Origin: SZUA-430 sp964638635
Lineage (GTDB): Bacteria; Pseudomonadota; Alphaproteobacteria; Micropepsales; Micropepsaceae
DNA length: 37,669 bases
NCBI GenBank assembly: GCA_964638635.1
Contig: CAZXAQ010000035.1
Coordinates: 1 to 37,669 of the forward strand
Direction of reading: 5' to 3'
Shown: positions 25,330 to 33,595 of the stretch, piece by piece
Numbering within the stretch: the first letter of the stretch is position 1
Layout of the letters: each line of letters begins with the position of its first letter
Notes under the pieces: model-generated
The model's database searches: none
The model's input: the letters and a program-made list of their open reading frames with translations, nothing else
What the model was told of the DNA's origin: nothing
Made by a program: the position numbers and the translations under genes

Positions 25330-25737
25330 TTAGCGGGCGTAAACACGGACGAATGCGCGAGGTCCGTGATGCCAACCGAGGGTTTCGTAAGCCATGCTCA
25401 CGAAGCGAATGTCGCGGCGGTAACCGAAGAGATCGACCGCGCGCGTGCACTGGCCGGGATAAAGGACGGCGCGCACCGGCACATCTTGGTGGCCGCCGTT
25501 GTGGAACACGACGTCGAGGTCGTAGAACCGGATCGGCTTGTTGTACGCGCAAACTTTGAGTTCGCGGTAATGGCGATGCCCGAAAGCGGGGATCACGTCG
25601 CGCTCCGCGAAATGGCGCACCGTGCGGGTGCCGAGCAAATCCCACGTCGGCGCCCAAGGCGGCGGATAATGCGCGGACGCAGGCGCGGCCAAACCAACCG
25701 TCATGAGGGCGGCAGCGAGTGCAAGTTTGAGTTTCAT
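25330..25737 (-). CDS. Small secreted protein of DUF2541-like type
   Basis: The 135-residue protein has a clear signal peptide (1-22, PASA-HY cleavage). The mature part has a strand-rich core: ELKVCAYNKPIRFYDLDVVFHNGG, PVRAVLYPGQCTRAVDLFGYRRDIRFVSMAYETL and AFVRVYAR. This pattern resembles DUF2541-type periplasmic proteins, which have a phosphate-like strand arrangement and unknown function. Two Cys may form a disulfide. AGGAGG lies ten bases before ATG 25737. It stands alone, with its own terminator downstream. A hairpin CGAGACC/GGTCTCG lies at 25758-25775 in the upstream leader. Confidence 0.75.
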   Translation of the reverse strand: MKLKLALAAALMTVGLAAPASAHYPPPWAPTWDLLGTRTVRHFAERDVIPAFGHRHYRELKVCAYNKPIRFYDLDVVFHNGGHQDVPVRAVLYPGQCTRAVDLFGYRRDIRFVSMAYETLGWHHGPRAFVRVYAR

Positions 25738-25863
25738 CGAAACCTCCTATGTGCCGAGACCCGATGGTCTCGTTGCGATGCCATCTTCAATGACAAGGAG
25801 GTTCGCAGAGGGCGCCTGAAGCGAAACGAAACCGGACGTTCAGCCGAGGTTCATTCATCTCAC

Positions 25864-25898
25864 GAAAAACGCCGCGGAACCTAAGGTTTCGCGGCGTT
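25864..25898 (-). terminator. Rho-independent terminator of the POT transporter gene
   Basis: AACGCCGCGGAACC (25868-25881) pairs with GGTTTCGCGGCGTT (25885-25898), with one wobble and a three-base loop. On the minus strand a TTTTT follows (25864-25868). It lies 39 bases beyond the stop of the transporter. Confidence 0.82.
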
Positions 25899-25936
25899 CA
25901 GTGTCGTGTCGCTCAAGATGAACGACGTGACCAGCG

Positions 25937-27730
25937 TTACTCTGCCGGTTGAACGGATGCCTTCGGGCGTTTGTCGTCGCGCGCGAGCAGTCTCAGGATC
26001 GGAGAGAGCACGATGAGGCCCACACCAATCGCCGCGCCGTACATTCCGATCGTCTGGAAAACTTCCACGTAGGTCTGCAGCGCCTTCCCCGGGTCCAGCA
26101 CCTGACCTGCGACTGTCTCCGTCGCCGTCAGCTGCGCAACCCACGCGCCGATCGTTTGTGCCCACGACGAAGCCAAGAACCATGTCGCCATGATCGTGGA
26201 CGCGATCGCCGCCGGCGCGAGCCGGGTCATCTGCGAAAGACCGACCGGCGAGATGAAAAGCTCACCCGTGGTGTGCAGCATATAGGTGAGGAACAAGAAG
26301 ATCATCGGCACCTTGAAGCTCGAGTCGGCGAACTGAGCACCCCACACCAGCACGTAAAATCCGGCGCCGACCTGAACCAGAGCCAGACCGAACTTCAGCA
26401 CCGGATTGGGGTCGAGATTGATGCGCCCAAGACCCGCCCAAATCGCCGAAAAGATCGGCGCCAAGATCAGGATCATGCCGGCGTTAAACGACTGCGTTTG
26501 CGCCGCCGTCATTTGCACGCCGAACAGCGTAAGCTGCGTGTTGCGCTCCGCGAACTGGTTGAGCGAAGATCCCGCCTGCTCGAACAACGTCCAGAACACG
26601 GTCGAAGCTGCCACCAGGATCAAGGCCAGCAATATCCGCTGCGCTTCGACGAGCGTACATTGGGTCAGCATGAACACGACCAGATAGGCCAGCACGAGCA
26701 CCGAGGCGACGCCGAGGAGCTGCTCAACCCATGGCGGTTGCTGGACGATCAACCAAACCGCACCCACGCCGATCAGCCCCAAAAGATAGAGCGACCATTC
26801 GGTATTGATCGGACCCAACGCCGGCCGCTTGAGCACTTCCGGGTTCGGCGGCTCGCCTTTGCCCTCAAGCCACGGCTTGCCCAGCCAAAAGACGACGAAC
26901 CCGGCGAGCATGCCGATGCCGGCCAAGCCGAAACCGTAGCTCCAGCCGTATTTGGTACCGAGGTAGCTGCACAACAGCGACGCCCAGAACGCGCCAAGGT
27001 TGATGCCGTAATAGTAGAGCGTGAAACCCGCATCCCGGCGCGGGTCGGCTTCGGTATAGAGCTGGCCGACAATCGTGGAAATGTTCGCCTTCAGGAATCC
27101 GACGCCCATGATGATGAGAGCGAGTGCCAGATAGAAGATGTCTTTGAACATCGACGGCCCTTGGATCACGCCGATCTGATAACTTCCCTTCTCAAGCACC
27201 GCGGGTAGTGGAGCATCGGCCGGAAGTCCTTTGATCTCAAACCCGCCGCTTGAGCTTGCGCCGAACTCATATCCCTGTCCGCCAACGATGATGCGGGCCT
27301 GCTTTTCTTCCATCCGGCCCTTCACGTCGAACAGGTACTGCTGGCCCTGGTAGGTCAGCGTCTGCGTGGCGGCCGGACCTTCGAACGCCATCATACCGTG
27401 CCCGGCGACCAGCAGCAGCGCGCCGAACATGATGGCCTTGCGCGTACCCAGGAAGTAATCGGCAAGCAGCCCGCCGAGCAACGGCACCAGATAGACCAAT
27501 GAGGTATAGGCGCCGTACTGACCTTGGGCGACGGTGTCCTCGAACAGGAACTGCTGGGTCATGTAGAAGACCAAGATGCCGCGCATGCCGTAGTAGGAGA
27601 AGCGCTCCCACATCTCGGCAAAGAACAGGACGAACAGACCCTTTGGATGTCCGCGCGAAAGTTGCCACAACACCGGTATGCCGCTCAGGACCGTGACAAC
27701 GGCGCCGACGTAAAAGAGAGTCATGTCCAT
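25937..27730 (-). CDS. POT/PTR2 family proton-coupled oligopeptide transporter
   Basis: POT carriers import di- and tripeptides with protons across the inner membrane. The 597-residue protein has the signature ExxERFxYYG (Glu39 to Gly48 in EMWERFSYYGMRG), the LYYYGINLGAF signature near residue 245 and FEQAGSSLNQ, where Glu pairs with substrate. A hydrophilic stretch of about 85 residues lies between about 113 and 200, after the third or fourth helix; this makes the protein longer than 500-residue members. A ribosome site AGGGGAC precedes ATG 27730; the open frame extends to 28597 only because no stop occurs. It is monocistronic with its own terminator. Confidence 0.88.
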   Translation of the reverse strand: MDMTLFYVGAVVTVLSGIPVLWQLSRGHPKGLFVLFFAEMWERFSYYGMRGILVFYMTQQFLFEDTVAQGQYGAYTSLVYLVPLLGGLLADYFLGTRKAIMFGALLLVAGHGMMAFEGPAATQTLTYQGQQYLFDVKGRMEEKQARIIVGGQGYEFGASSSGGFEIKGLPADAPLPAVLEKGSYQIGVIQGPSMFKDIFYLALALIIMGVGFLKANISTIVGQLYTEADPRRDAGFTLYYYGINLGAFWASLLCSYLGTKYGWSYGFGLAGIGMLAGFVVFWLGKPWLEGKGEPPNPEVLKRPALGPINTEWSLYLLGLIGVGAVWLIVQQPPWVEQLLGVASVLVLAYLVVFMLTQCTLVEAQRILLALILVAASTVFWTLFEQAGSSLNQFAERNTQLTLFGVQMTAAQTQSFNAGMILILAPIFSAIWAGLGRINLDPNPVLKFGLALVQVGAGFYVLVWGAQFADSSFKVPMIFLFLTYMLHTTGELFISPVGLSQMTRLAPAAIASTIMATWFLASSWAQTIGAWVAQLTATETVAGQVLDPGKALQTYVEVFQTIGMYGAAIGVGLIVLSPILRLLARDDKRPKASVQPAE

Positions 27731-27831
27731 AAGAAGTGTCCCCTGAGAAGCACGAACATTACCGGCCGGACAAGACCATGCGAGGGTGCAACAGACAAGC
27801 GTTTGACGCGGTTGTGAGGCCGAGGGCTCGC

Positions 27832-28449
27832 CTACTCGGCGCGTTTCCTTAACGCCGCGACGGTTTCCTTCGGCTGGGCCGCGCCTGGCGTAAAGAACAG
27901 TCCGATCGCGAGGTCGCATAGCGTCTTCACCGCGACCAGAATCGCCAGCGCCCAGATCGGCGATCCCATCTCCCCGACGAGCCACCCGCCCGCAAGCACG
28001 GTTAGGTGCAACGCAAAAACACGCGGATAGGGCTCGAACATCATGTCGCCGGGCGCCCGGCCGCGAAAGCGCTCCGTGCGGATTGTATCGATGACGAGAT
28101 AAATCGCCTGCCACGCGACGATCGCAAAGACCGGTCCTGCAAACCCGCCGCTGAGCTTGACTAGGCCGCCGCCAACCACGCCGAACAAGATGATCACGAA
28201 GATGCCGTGGATGAGCGTGAACAGGCCGTAGTGCATGGCGAAGAACTGCGTCGTCGAAAACGCAGACATGTCCCCGTTCGTCCGCGTACTGATCGAAAGG
28301 CGGATCGTGTGCGCGACCCCGATCGCGACGTTCTCGACCCAATAAAGAATGAGAACCGCAAACACGTCCCACCCGAACCAAAGCACCCCGGCGAGCGGGA
28401 TCAGGTTCGTGAGCACAATGCCGAGCAGATGGGCGAAGGCGAAGATCAT
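27832..28449 (-). CDS. DUF6498 family membrane protein
   Basis: The 205-residue protein has about six membrane helices. LTNLIPLAGVLWFGWDVF, ILYWVENVAIGV and MHYGLFTLIHGIFV match the DUF6498 pattern, in which YWxENxxxG in the first helices and the HYGxFxxxHG segment are conserved. No function is known. It starts at ATG 28449 with no strong ribosome site and runs divergently from mce. Its stop lies 101 bases before the POT transporter start, so the two may or may not share a transcript. Confidence 0.8.
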   Translation of the reverse strand: MIFAFAHLLGIVLTNLIPLAGVLWFGWDVFAVLILYWVENVAIGVAHTIRLSISTRTNGDMSAFSTTQFFAMHYGLFTLIHGIFVIILFGVVGGGLVKLSGGFAGPVFAIVAWQAIYLVIDTIRTERFRGRAPGDMMFEPYPRVFALHLTVLAGGWLVGEMGSPIWALAILVAVKTLCDLAIGLFFTPGAAQPKETVAALRKRAE

Positions 28450-28573
28450 GCGAGTCGCTCAGTCTGGCCCGCGAGCATGTGCCTTGAAAAGGCGACCGTG
28501 ACCCGGTTTGCGGCCGCCCGGAGCTGCAAGGTAACCCCAGGCCCCATGTGATTTTTGAAATCGAATAGAACGC

Positions 28574-28602
28574 TTGAGATCGGACGCGGCGGCCCATAGT
28601 TT
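28574..28602 (+). promoter_or_regulatory. Possible promoter of mce
   Basis: TTGAGA (28574-28579) and TAGTTT (28597-28602) are 17 bases apart, placing a start near 28609 and a leader of about 30 bases. A promoter is needed here if mce has been cut off from the nuo-rnj operon. Confidence 0.35.
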
Positions 28603-28639
28603 GGGGCCGCTTCGCAATTGCAACAGAAAGCCCTCGTTC

Positions 28640-29050
28640 ATGCTCGGCCGCCTAAACCACGTCGCCATCGCTGTGCCGGATATCGCGGCTGCCGCGGAGA
28701 TCTACCGCTCCACCTTCGTCATGGGTGCCAAGGTCTCCAAACCGGTGCCGCAGCCCGACCACGGCGTGACCACCGTCTTCGTCGAACTGGCAAACACGAA
28801 GATCGAACTCCTGGAACCGCTCGGCGACAAATCGCCGATCGCGAACTTCCTGAAGAAGAACCCGTCCGGCGGCATCCACCACGTCTGCTACGAGGTCGAA
28901 GACATCTACGCCGCCCGCGACCAGATGCTGGCCAAGGGCGCCACGATCACCGGCACGGGCGAACCCAAAATCGGCGCGCACGGCAAGCCGGTCATCTTCA
29001 TGCACCCAAAGGATTTCAACGGCACGCTGATCGAGTTGGAGCAGGTCTAG
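28640..29050 (+). CDS. mce: Methylmalonyl-CoA epimerase
   Basis: The epimerase converts (2S)- to (2R)-methylmalonyl-CoA in propionyl-CoA metabolism. The 136-residue protein is a double VOC-fold: GRLNHVAIAVPDIAAAAEIY at the N-terminus with metal ligand His7, the PDHGVTTVFVEL strand, SGGIHHVCYEVEDI with the next His, and GTLIELEQV with the last Glu. The KIELLEPLGDKSPI segment is typical of alphaproteobacterial members. ATG 28640 begins the family start. In related genomes mce follows rnj directly; here it is separated from rnj by the 20-kb accessory region and keeps only its downstream partner. Confidence 0.93.
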   Translation: MLGRLNHVAIAVPDIAAAAEIYRSTFVMGAKVSKPVPQPDHGVTTVFVELANTKIELLEPLGDKSPIANFLKKNPSGGIHHVCYEVEDIYAARDQMLAKGATITGTGEPKIGAHGKPVIFMHPKDFNGTLIELEQV

Positions 29051-29086
29051 CGGATGCTTCGGTCGTTCAAACCGTCTCCACCACAT

Positions 29087-29254
29087 TGTCATCCCGGCCG
29101 AGCGGAGCGTAGCGACGCGAGAGCCGGGACCCAGGGGATTGGCTTCAGCGTTTCAACTTGCAGGTTGAAAGGCCGCATCCGGTCTCCTGGGTCCCGGCTC
29201 GCAAGCTGCGCCGCGCTGCTCACGCAGCGGGCTCCGCTAGCGTCCGGGATGACA
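29087..29254. repeat. 168-base nested palindromic repeat
   Basis: Three concentric arms are exact: TGTCATCCCGG (29087-29097) with CCGGGATGACA (29244-29254), GAGCCGGGACCCAGG (29121-29135) with its complement (29186-29200), and TTTCAAC/GTTGAAA (29151-29157 and 29164-29170) around the centre. It lies in the mce-DUF1467 gap. The GTCATCCCGG...CCGGGATGAC ends are those of palindromic repeats common in alphaproteobacterial intergenic regions. Confidence 0.85.
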
Positions 29255-29285
29255 GCTCTGTTTCGTCGGAGCGACCCGTAGCACC

Positions 29286-29558
29286 ATGGGCATCGCAGGC
29301 TCCCTCATGGTCATTGCCATCGCATGGTGGCTTGCGTTCTTTTTGATGCTGCCGGTCGGCGTGCGCTCGCAGATCGACGATGGCAGCGTCGTGCCGGGCA
29401 GCGAACCGTCGGCGCCGACAACGCCGCGCCTGTGGCGCAAGGCGCTTTGGGCGCTCCTCATTGCGCTCGTCGTGTGGGGCGCGCTGTTCTGGCTGATCGA
29501 AGTGTCGGGCGTTTCGGTGGACGACATTCCCGTGCCCTCGGGCCTGCGCTGGAATTAA
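29286..29558 (+). CDS. DUF1467 family small membrane protein
   Basis: The 90-residue protein has two membrane helices (residues 6-26 and 52-72) with a polar loop that includes PVGVRSQ, a segment conserved in DUF1467, and WRKALWALLIA. The family is found between mce and proS in many alphaproteobacteria; function unknown, inner membrane expected. ATG 29286 is the family start; there is no strong ribosome site. The next gene downstream is not proS, which marks the second interruption. Confidence 0.85.
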   Translation: MGIAGSLMVIAIAWWLAFFLMLPVGVRSQIDDGSVVPGSEPSAPTTPRLWRKALWALLIALVVWGALFWLIEVSGVSVDDIPVPSGLRWN

Positions 29559-29742
29559 CCGCGCACGGGAGTTTCTCAAAACACTTCGCCTTGCGGGTTG
29601 CATTGACCATCGCAAGTGCGGTTTCTCGTCACCACTCGTCACATTTCGCCGTGTTCTCCCATGGCAGAAGCGCGAGGGGGAATTGCGCCCGCGCGCAATT
29701 TTCGCGACAGTCGCCTTGCTCCGTCGACGACCTGGAACCGGT

Positions 29743-31344
29743 ATGTTTTCGCGTTTAATTCTTGCTGTGGTTGTCTTGGCTTGGGCGAGCCCCGCATGGG
29801 CTGACCAAGCCTGGCGCGTGACCAAGCCGGAATGGAGCGCCGAGGACGAGCGCGGTTACTCCGATTTCGTCCAGCGTATCGGCGAAAGCGGCTGCGAGAC
29901 GCCCGACGACTGCATCAACTCAAACGCCAACCCGTATCGGGGAACCGACGGCCGCGGCATCAGCTTCAACGCGGATTGCGCCGACCTCGTCTACATGCTG
30001 CGCGCTTACTACGCGTGGAAGAACGGCCTGCCGTTCACGTTTGTGAACGGCGTATCGCCCCGCGGCGGCGGCGACGTGCGCTTCTCCCCCAAAGGCAACC
30101 GCGTCGGTGGCCGGTCCTACATCACCGGCAGCGAGAACGGACGCGCGGTCATCAATTGGATCAAGGACTCGGTCTCCTCGGCGACCTATCGCATCGGTCC
30201 CGACATGGACGAGAACCCGATCACTGACCTCTATCCGGTGAAAGTGCAGCCCGGCTCGATCCGCCCGGGCACGGCCATCTACGACGTCAACGGCCACGTC
30301 GCGCTCGTCTACAAAGTCGGCGAGGACGGCCGCGTCTTCTACATGGACGCCCACCCCGACTACACACTGACGCGCAGTGTCTTCGGCGCGCAGTTCGGAC
30401 GCGACCTGCCGTCGATGGGCGCGGGCTTCAAGAACTTCCGCCCGATCCGCATGGAGCGCGGCCGCATCACGATCGCCAAGAACAACCAGATCCCCGACTA
30501 CTCGATCGAACAGTTCTACGGCAACGTGAGCCCGAACCCGCGCGACGACTGGCGCAACGGCAAGTTCAGCTACAACGGGCTTGAGGTCGGCTTCTACGAG
30601 TACGTGCGTATCGCCATGGCTGGCGGAAAGACCACGTTCAATCCCGTTGCCGAACTGAAGGCGACGATGAAGACGCTGTGCAACGATCTCTACGACCGTC
30701 AGCGTTTCGTCGAAATGGCGATCGAAGCGGGCATCGACCGCAAGCCGCATCCCGAACGCCTGCCGCCCAACATCTACGGCACCGACAATATGGAGTGGGA
30801 GATCTATTCCACCCCGTCGCGCGACGCGCGGCTGAAGACCGCCTTCCGCGCTTTCCGCGACGACATGGAACGCCTGATCGGACTTTGGATGAAGCGCGAC
30901 GAGCGGATTTCGTACGACGGCTTGAACTTGAAGGAAGACCTGCAGCGCGCTTACGAGTATGCGGCCGACACGTGTACCGTCGTGTACACGAGTTCGGCGG
31001 GCCGGCGGGTGACGCTACGCTACAACGATGTCGTGGAGCGGCTCTTCCGCCTCTCGTTCGATCCCTACGACTGCATCGAACGCCGCTGGGGTGCGACCGA
31101 TCCCGGCGAACTCGCCTCGTGCCACAACACGCCGGCAAAGAATCGCTGGTACGAGGCGCTGCAACGCCTGCGCAACCAGATCGACCGCACCTACGACGCG
31201 CGCATGGACTTCACGGCCAAAGATCTTGAGGCGCGTGTTTACGGTTCGGGTGTCGACAATCCCCCCGACGTCGATCTGAAGCGTCTGATCGACTACATGG
31301 GCTACCGCACGCCGATCACGACGATGCAGCCGCCGGGCTACTAG
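29743..31344 (+). CDS. Secreted protein with an NlpC/P60-like Cys/His pattern, unknown family
   Basis: The 533-residue protein has a signal peptide (1-20, AWA-DQ). Residues 75-210 contain NADCADLVYMLRAYY (Cys79), GTAIYDVNGHVALVYKV (His185) and VFYMDAHPD (Asp202, His204). An N-terminal Cys in DCxxL, a GHVxxVY strand and a third polar residue shortly after are the order of an NlpC/P60 (papain-like) hydrolase, so it may cleave peptidoglycan peptides or another amide. The remaining 320 residues form a helical part with several Cys (DDCINS, DTCTVV, YDCIER) and no family I know. The assignment is by pattern only. ATG 29743 was chosen for the signal peptide. It is followed by a transporter gene after 91 bases. 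Confidence 0.6.
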   Translation: MFSRLILAVVVLAWASPAWADQAWRVTKPEWSAEDERGYSDFVQRIGESGCETPDDCINSNANPYRGTDGRGISFNADCADLVYMLRAYYAWKNGLPFTFVNGVSPRGGGDVRFSPKGNRVGGRSYITGSENGRAVINWIKDSVSSATYRIGPDMDENPITDLYPVKVQPGSIRPGTAIYDVNGHVALVYKVGEDGRVFYMDAHPDYTLTRSVFGAQFGRDLPSMGAGFKNFRPIRMERGRITIAKNNQIPDYSIEQFYGNVSPNPRDDWRNGKFSYNGLEVGFYEYVRIAMAGGKTTFNPVAELKATMKTLCNDLYDRQRFVEMAIEAGIDRKPHPERLPPNIYGTDNMEWEIYSTPSRDARLKTAFRAFRDDMERLIGLWMKRDERISYDGLNLKEDLQRAYEYAADTCTVVYTSSAGRRVTLRYNDVVERLFRLSFDPYDCIERRWGATDPGELASCHNTPAKNRWYEALQRLRNQIDRTYDARMDFTAKDLEARVYGSGVDNPPDVDLKRLIDYMGYRTPITTMQPPGY

Positions 31345-31435
31345 CGGCATAGTAAACGCAAAAGCCCTGTAAACTTCGCTGGGTATCGCGCCCGGCGCAG
31401 CTTCATGCAACATTCGCCGCGAGGGGGAGACGTCC

Positions 31436-32317
31436 TTGGGGGATCGGCCGTCCAGCGCCGCGAATTTGCGCGGCATCTTTGCGATGTTGGTCTCGCAGGC
31501 GTTGTTCCTGATGAGCGACAGCATCATCAAACTCGCGGGCGAAACATTGGCGCCCAGCCAGATCATGGCCACGCGCGGGCTGATGGCGGTCTACCTCGTC
31601 GGCGCGATCTTGGTCGCAACCGTCGATTGGCGGAAGTGGTACATGGTGCTGCGCCCGCTGGTCGTCCTACGCGGCATCATCGAGGGCGCGGTCGCCGTCT
31701 TCTTCCTGATCTCGCTGCCGCATCTGCAGCTCGGCCAAATCACCGTCATCTCGCAAGTCACCCCGCTGATCCTGACGGTGATGTCCGCCGTGCTGCTCGG
31801 CGAAGCCGTCGGCCGTTCGCGCTGGCTCGCAGTCGCCGTCGGATTTGTCGGCGTTGTGCTGGTGGCGCAGCCGACGACGAACGGCGTCAGCATCCACGTG
31901 GTCGGCGCGCTCATCATGTCGCTGCTGGTGGCCGCCCGCGATCTCGTCACCCGCTTCGTCGACCCGAACGTGCCGACCGGCGTCGTGACGTTCACGAGCA
32001 CGGTGCTCGTCTGCGCGATGGGATTCGCCGGCTTTGAGACGCAACCCTGGGCCCCGCTGACGACGAACAGCGCGTCGCTGCTCGCAGCCTCCGCGATCCT
32101 GGTCACGCTGGGCATCGTCTTCGTCGTCATCGCCTTCCGCGACGTCGAAGTCTCGGTCGTCTCCCCGTTCCGCTACTCCGCCGTCCTCTGGGCCACGCTT
32201 TACGGTTACCTGCTCTGGAACGAGCAACCAAACGACCTCGCCATCATCGGCACGGCCCTGATCGTGATGGCAGGGCTTGTCGCGATGCACCAGGAGGCGC
32301 GGACGCTTCGCAGGTAA
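31436..32317 (+). CDS. EamA/DMT family transporter
   Basis: The 293-residue protein has about ten membrane helices in two repeats, the second beginning near residue 155. The first repeat holds LRGIIEGAVAVFFLISLPHLQLGQ and ISQVTPLILTVMSAVLLGE, typical of EamA proteins in which PLxxxxxAxxxLGE closes the fourth helix; the second repeat has RYSAVLWATLYGYLLWNEQP. These carriers export metabolites; substrate unknown. The start is TTG 31436, supported by GAGGGGGAG seven bases upstream (31421-31429); an ATG at codon 17 would remove the first helix start. No partner gene is evident. Confidence 0.87.
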   Translation: MGDRPSSAANLRGIFAMLVSQALFLMSDSIIKLAGETLAPSQIMATRGLMAVYLVGAILVATVDWRKWYMVLRPLVVLRGIIEGAVAVFFLISLPHLQLGQITVISQVTPLILTVMSAVLLGEAVGRSRWLAVAVGFVGVVLVAQPTTNGVSIHVVGALIMSLLVAARDLVTRFVDPNVPTGVVTFTSTVLVCAMGFAGFETQPWAPLTTNSASLLAASAILVTLGIVFVVIAFRDVEVSVVSPFRYSAVLWATLYGYLLWNEQPNDLAIIGTALIVMAGLVAMHQEARTLRR

Positions 32318-32322
32318 GCTCC

Positions 32323-32482
32323 CGCCTCCCCCTTGTGGGGAGGCCAGCGACAGGCGCGCCGAAGGCGCGACTGAGCGGGTGGGGGTACCAGCGCCGCTGC
32401 CGCATCAGACCTGTGACGCCGTACCCCCACCCACTCGACATCGCTTCACTCGTCTCGCCGGCCTCCCCACAAGGGGGAGGCG
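32323..32482. repeat. 160-base palindromic repeat
   Basis: A perfect 23-base arm (32323-32345 with 32460-32482, CGCCTCCCCCTTGTGGGG...) and an inner perfect 12-base pair (32377-32388 with 32421-32432, GGGTGGGGGTAC) enclose the loop. It starts five bases after the EamA stop and ends 18 bases before the next start. Similar GGGAGG/GGGGTA repeats are widespread in alphaproteobacteria. As RNA it could act as a strong hairpin for both neighbours. Confidence 0.87.
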
Positions 32483-32499
32483 GAGTGTAAGGTCCTCCC

Positions 32500-33540
32500 A
32501 TGCGATTCCGGATTGCCTCGTTCAACGTCGAAAATCTGATCCTGCCGGACGTGCGCTACTACGACCGGCTGAAGGACACGCGCGAGCAGTACGACGCGAA
32601 GGTGAACTGGATCGCCTCGATCCTGAACCGCGCGAAACCCGACATTGTGGGCGTGCAGGAAGTCTGGTTCGAGGAAGCGCTCGCCGACGCGGTCAAGCGC
32701 AGCTTCCATTTCGCCGGCGCCGCGAACGTCGTCGCCCCCGGCGCAACCCGTGCCGAGAACCTGACCGACCACGTGGCGAGGCGCCCGCGCGTCGGATTGA
32801 TCTCGCGCTTCCCCATCAAAGCCGTGTCCAGCACGATCGCCTTCCCGCCGACCATCGACCTGACGGTGCCGCTTCGCGTGGACGGCGGGGTGGTCAAACA
32901 AGTCCCCGTCGCCGTGCCGCAGTTCCAGCGTCCGGTCCTGCGAGCGGTGATCGACGTGAACGGCATGGACCTCACCGTCTACGTCACGCACCTGAAGTCG
33001 AAGGGCCCGCTGATCCGAGAAGGCGAGAACGGCGACGATCCCTTCGCGGCCTCGCTCGGCCAAGCCCGAGCCACGATCGTGCGCGCGGCGGAGGCGGCCG
33101 CACTGCGTCACCTGATCCTCGCCGACCTCAAGGAAACGAAGAAGCCGGTGATCGTGCTCGGCGATCTGAACGACACGCCGGATGCGGCCAGCACCCAAAC
33201 CGTGCGCGGTCCAATGCCGAAGAAGGCGATGGACGGTGAGGAGAAGAAGGCGCTTTGGGACGTGATCCTCTATTCGACGTTCCGCGTCGCCCTCGAACGC
33301 TCGGCCCAGATTCACACGCACATCTATGACGGCGAGCGCGACATCCTCGACCACATCCTGGTGTCGGAGGAGTTCTACGGCCGCAACCGCGGGCGTATCG
33401 CCGACGTGCTGCGTCACGAGGTCATCAACGACCACTTGCGCGATAGTCCGGACGATCGGCCGCCGCCCGGCGCCTCCGACCACGGCATCCCCATCGCGGA
33501 AATCGGCACAATTCCGCAGGCGCCCTACACGAACCGGTGA
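32500..33540 (+). CDS. Endonuclease/exonuclease/phosphatase family hydrolase
   Basis: EEP enzymes cut phosphodiesters in DNA, RNA or small molecules using Mg2+. The 346-residue protein shows the expected order: IASFNVENL (Asn9, Glu11), VGVQEVWF, YVTHLKSKGP, VIVLGDLNDTP, DILDHILVS and ASDHGIPI. All metal and catalytic motifs are present, so activity is likely; the substrate is not readable. No signal peptide is seen, suggesting a cytoplasmic enzyme. ATG 32500 follows the palindromic repeat closely, so translation may depend on that element not folding. The next gene begins 55 bases downstream. Confidence 0.87.
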   Translation: MRFRIASFNVENLILPDVRYYDRLKDTREQYDAKVNWIASILNRAKPDIVGVQEVWFEEALADAVKRSFHFAGAANVVAPGATRAENLTDHVARRPRVGLISRFPIKAVSSTIAFPPTIDLTVPLRVDGGVVKQVPVAVPQFQRPVLRAVIDVNGMDLTVYVTHLKSKGPLIREGENGDDPFAASLGQARATIVRAAEAAALRHLILADLKETKKPVIVLGDLNDTPDAASTQTVRGPMPKKAMDGEEKKALWDVILYSTFRVALERSAQIHTHIYDGERDILDHILVSEEFYGRNRGRIADVLRHEVINDHLRDSPDDRPPPGASDHGIPIAEIGTIPQAPYTNR

Positions 33541-33595
33541 GTTGCGGAGCGGGGGAGGGCTCGCCTAGGGTCCGCCGCCAGCTCTGGGGAATCGC

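Noticed and set aside
8251..28449. Integrative element or prophage
   Set aside because: No integrase, transposase, phage structural gene, tRNA target or flanking direct repeat was found; the region is called accessory only.
27731..28597. N-terminal extension of the POT transporter frame
   Set aside because: The extra 289 residues are Arg-rich and antisense-like to the DUF6498 frame; the transporter motif starts at residue 39 from ATG 27730, as in the family.
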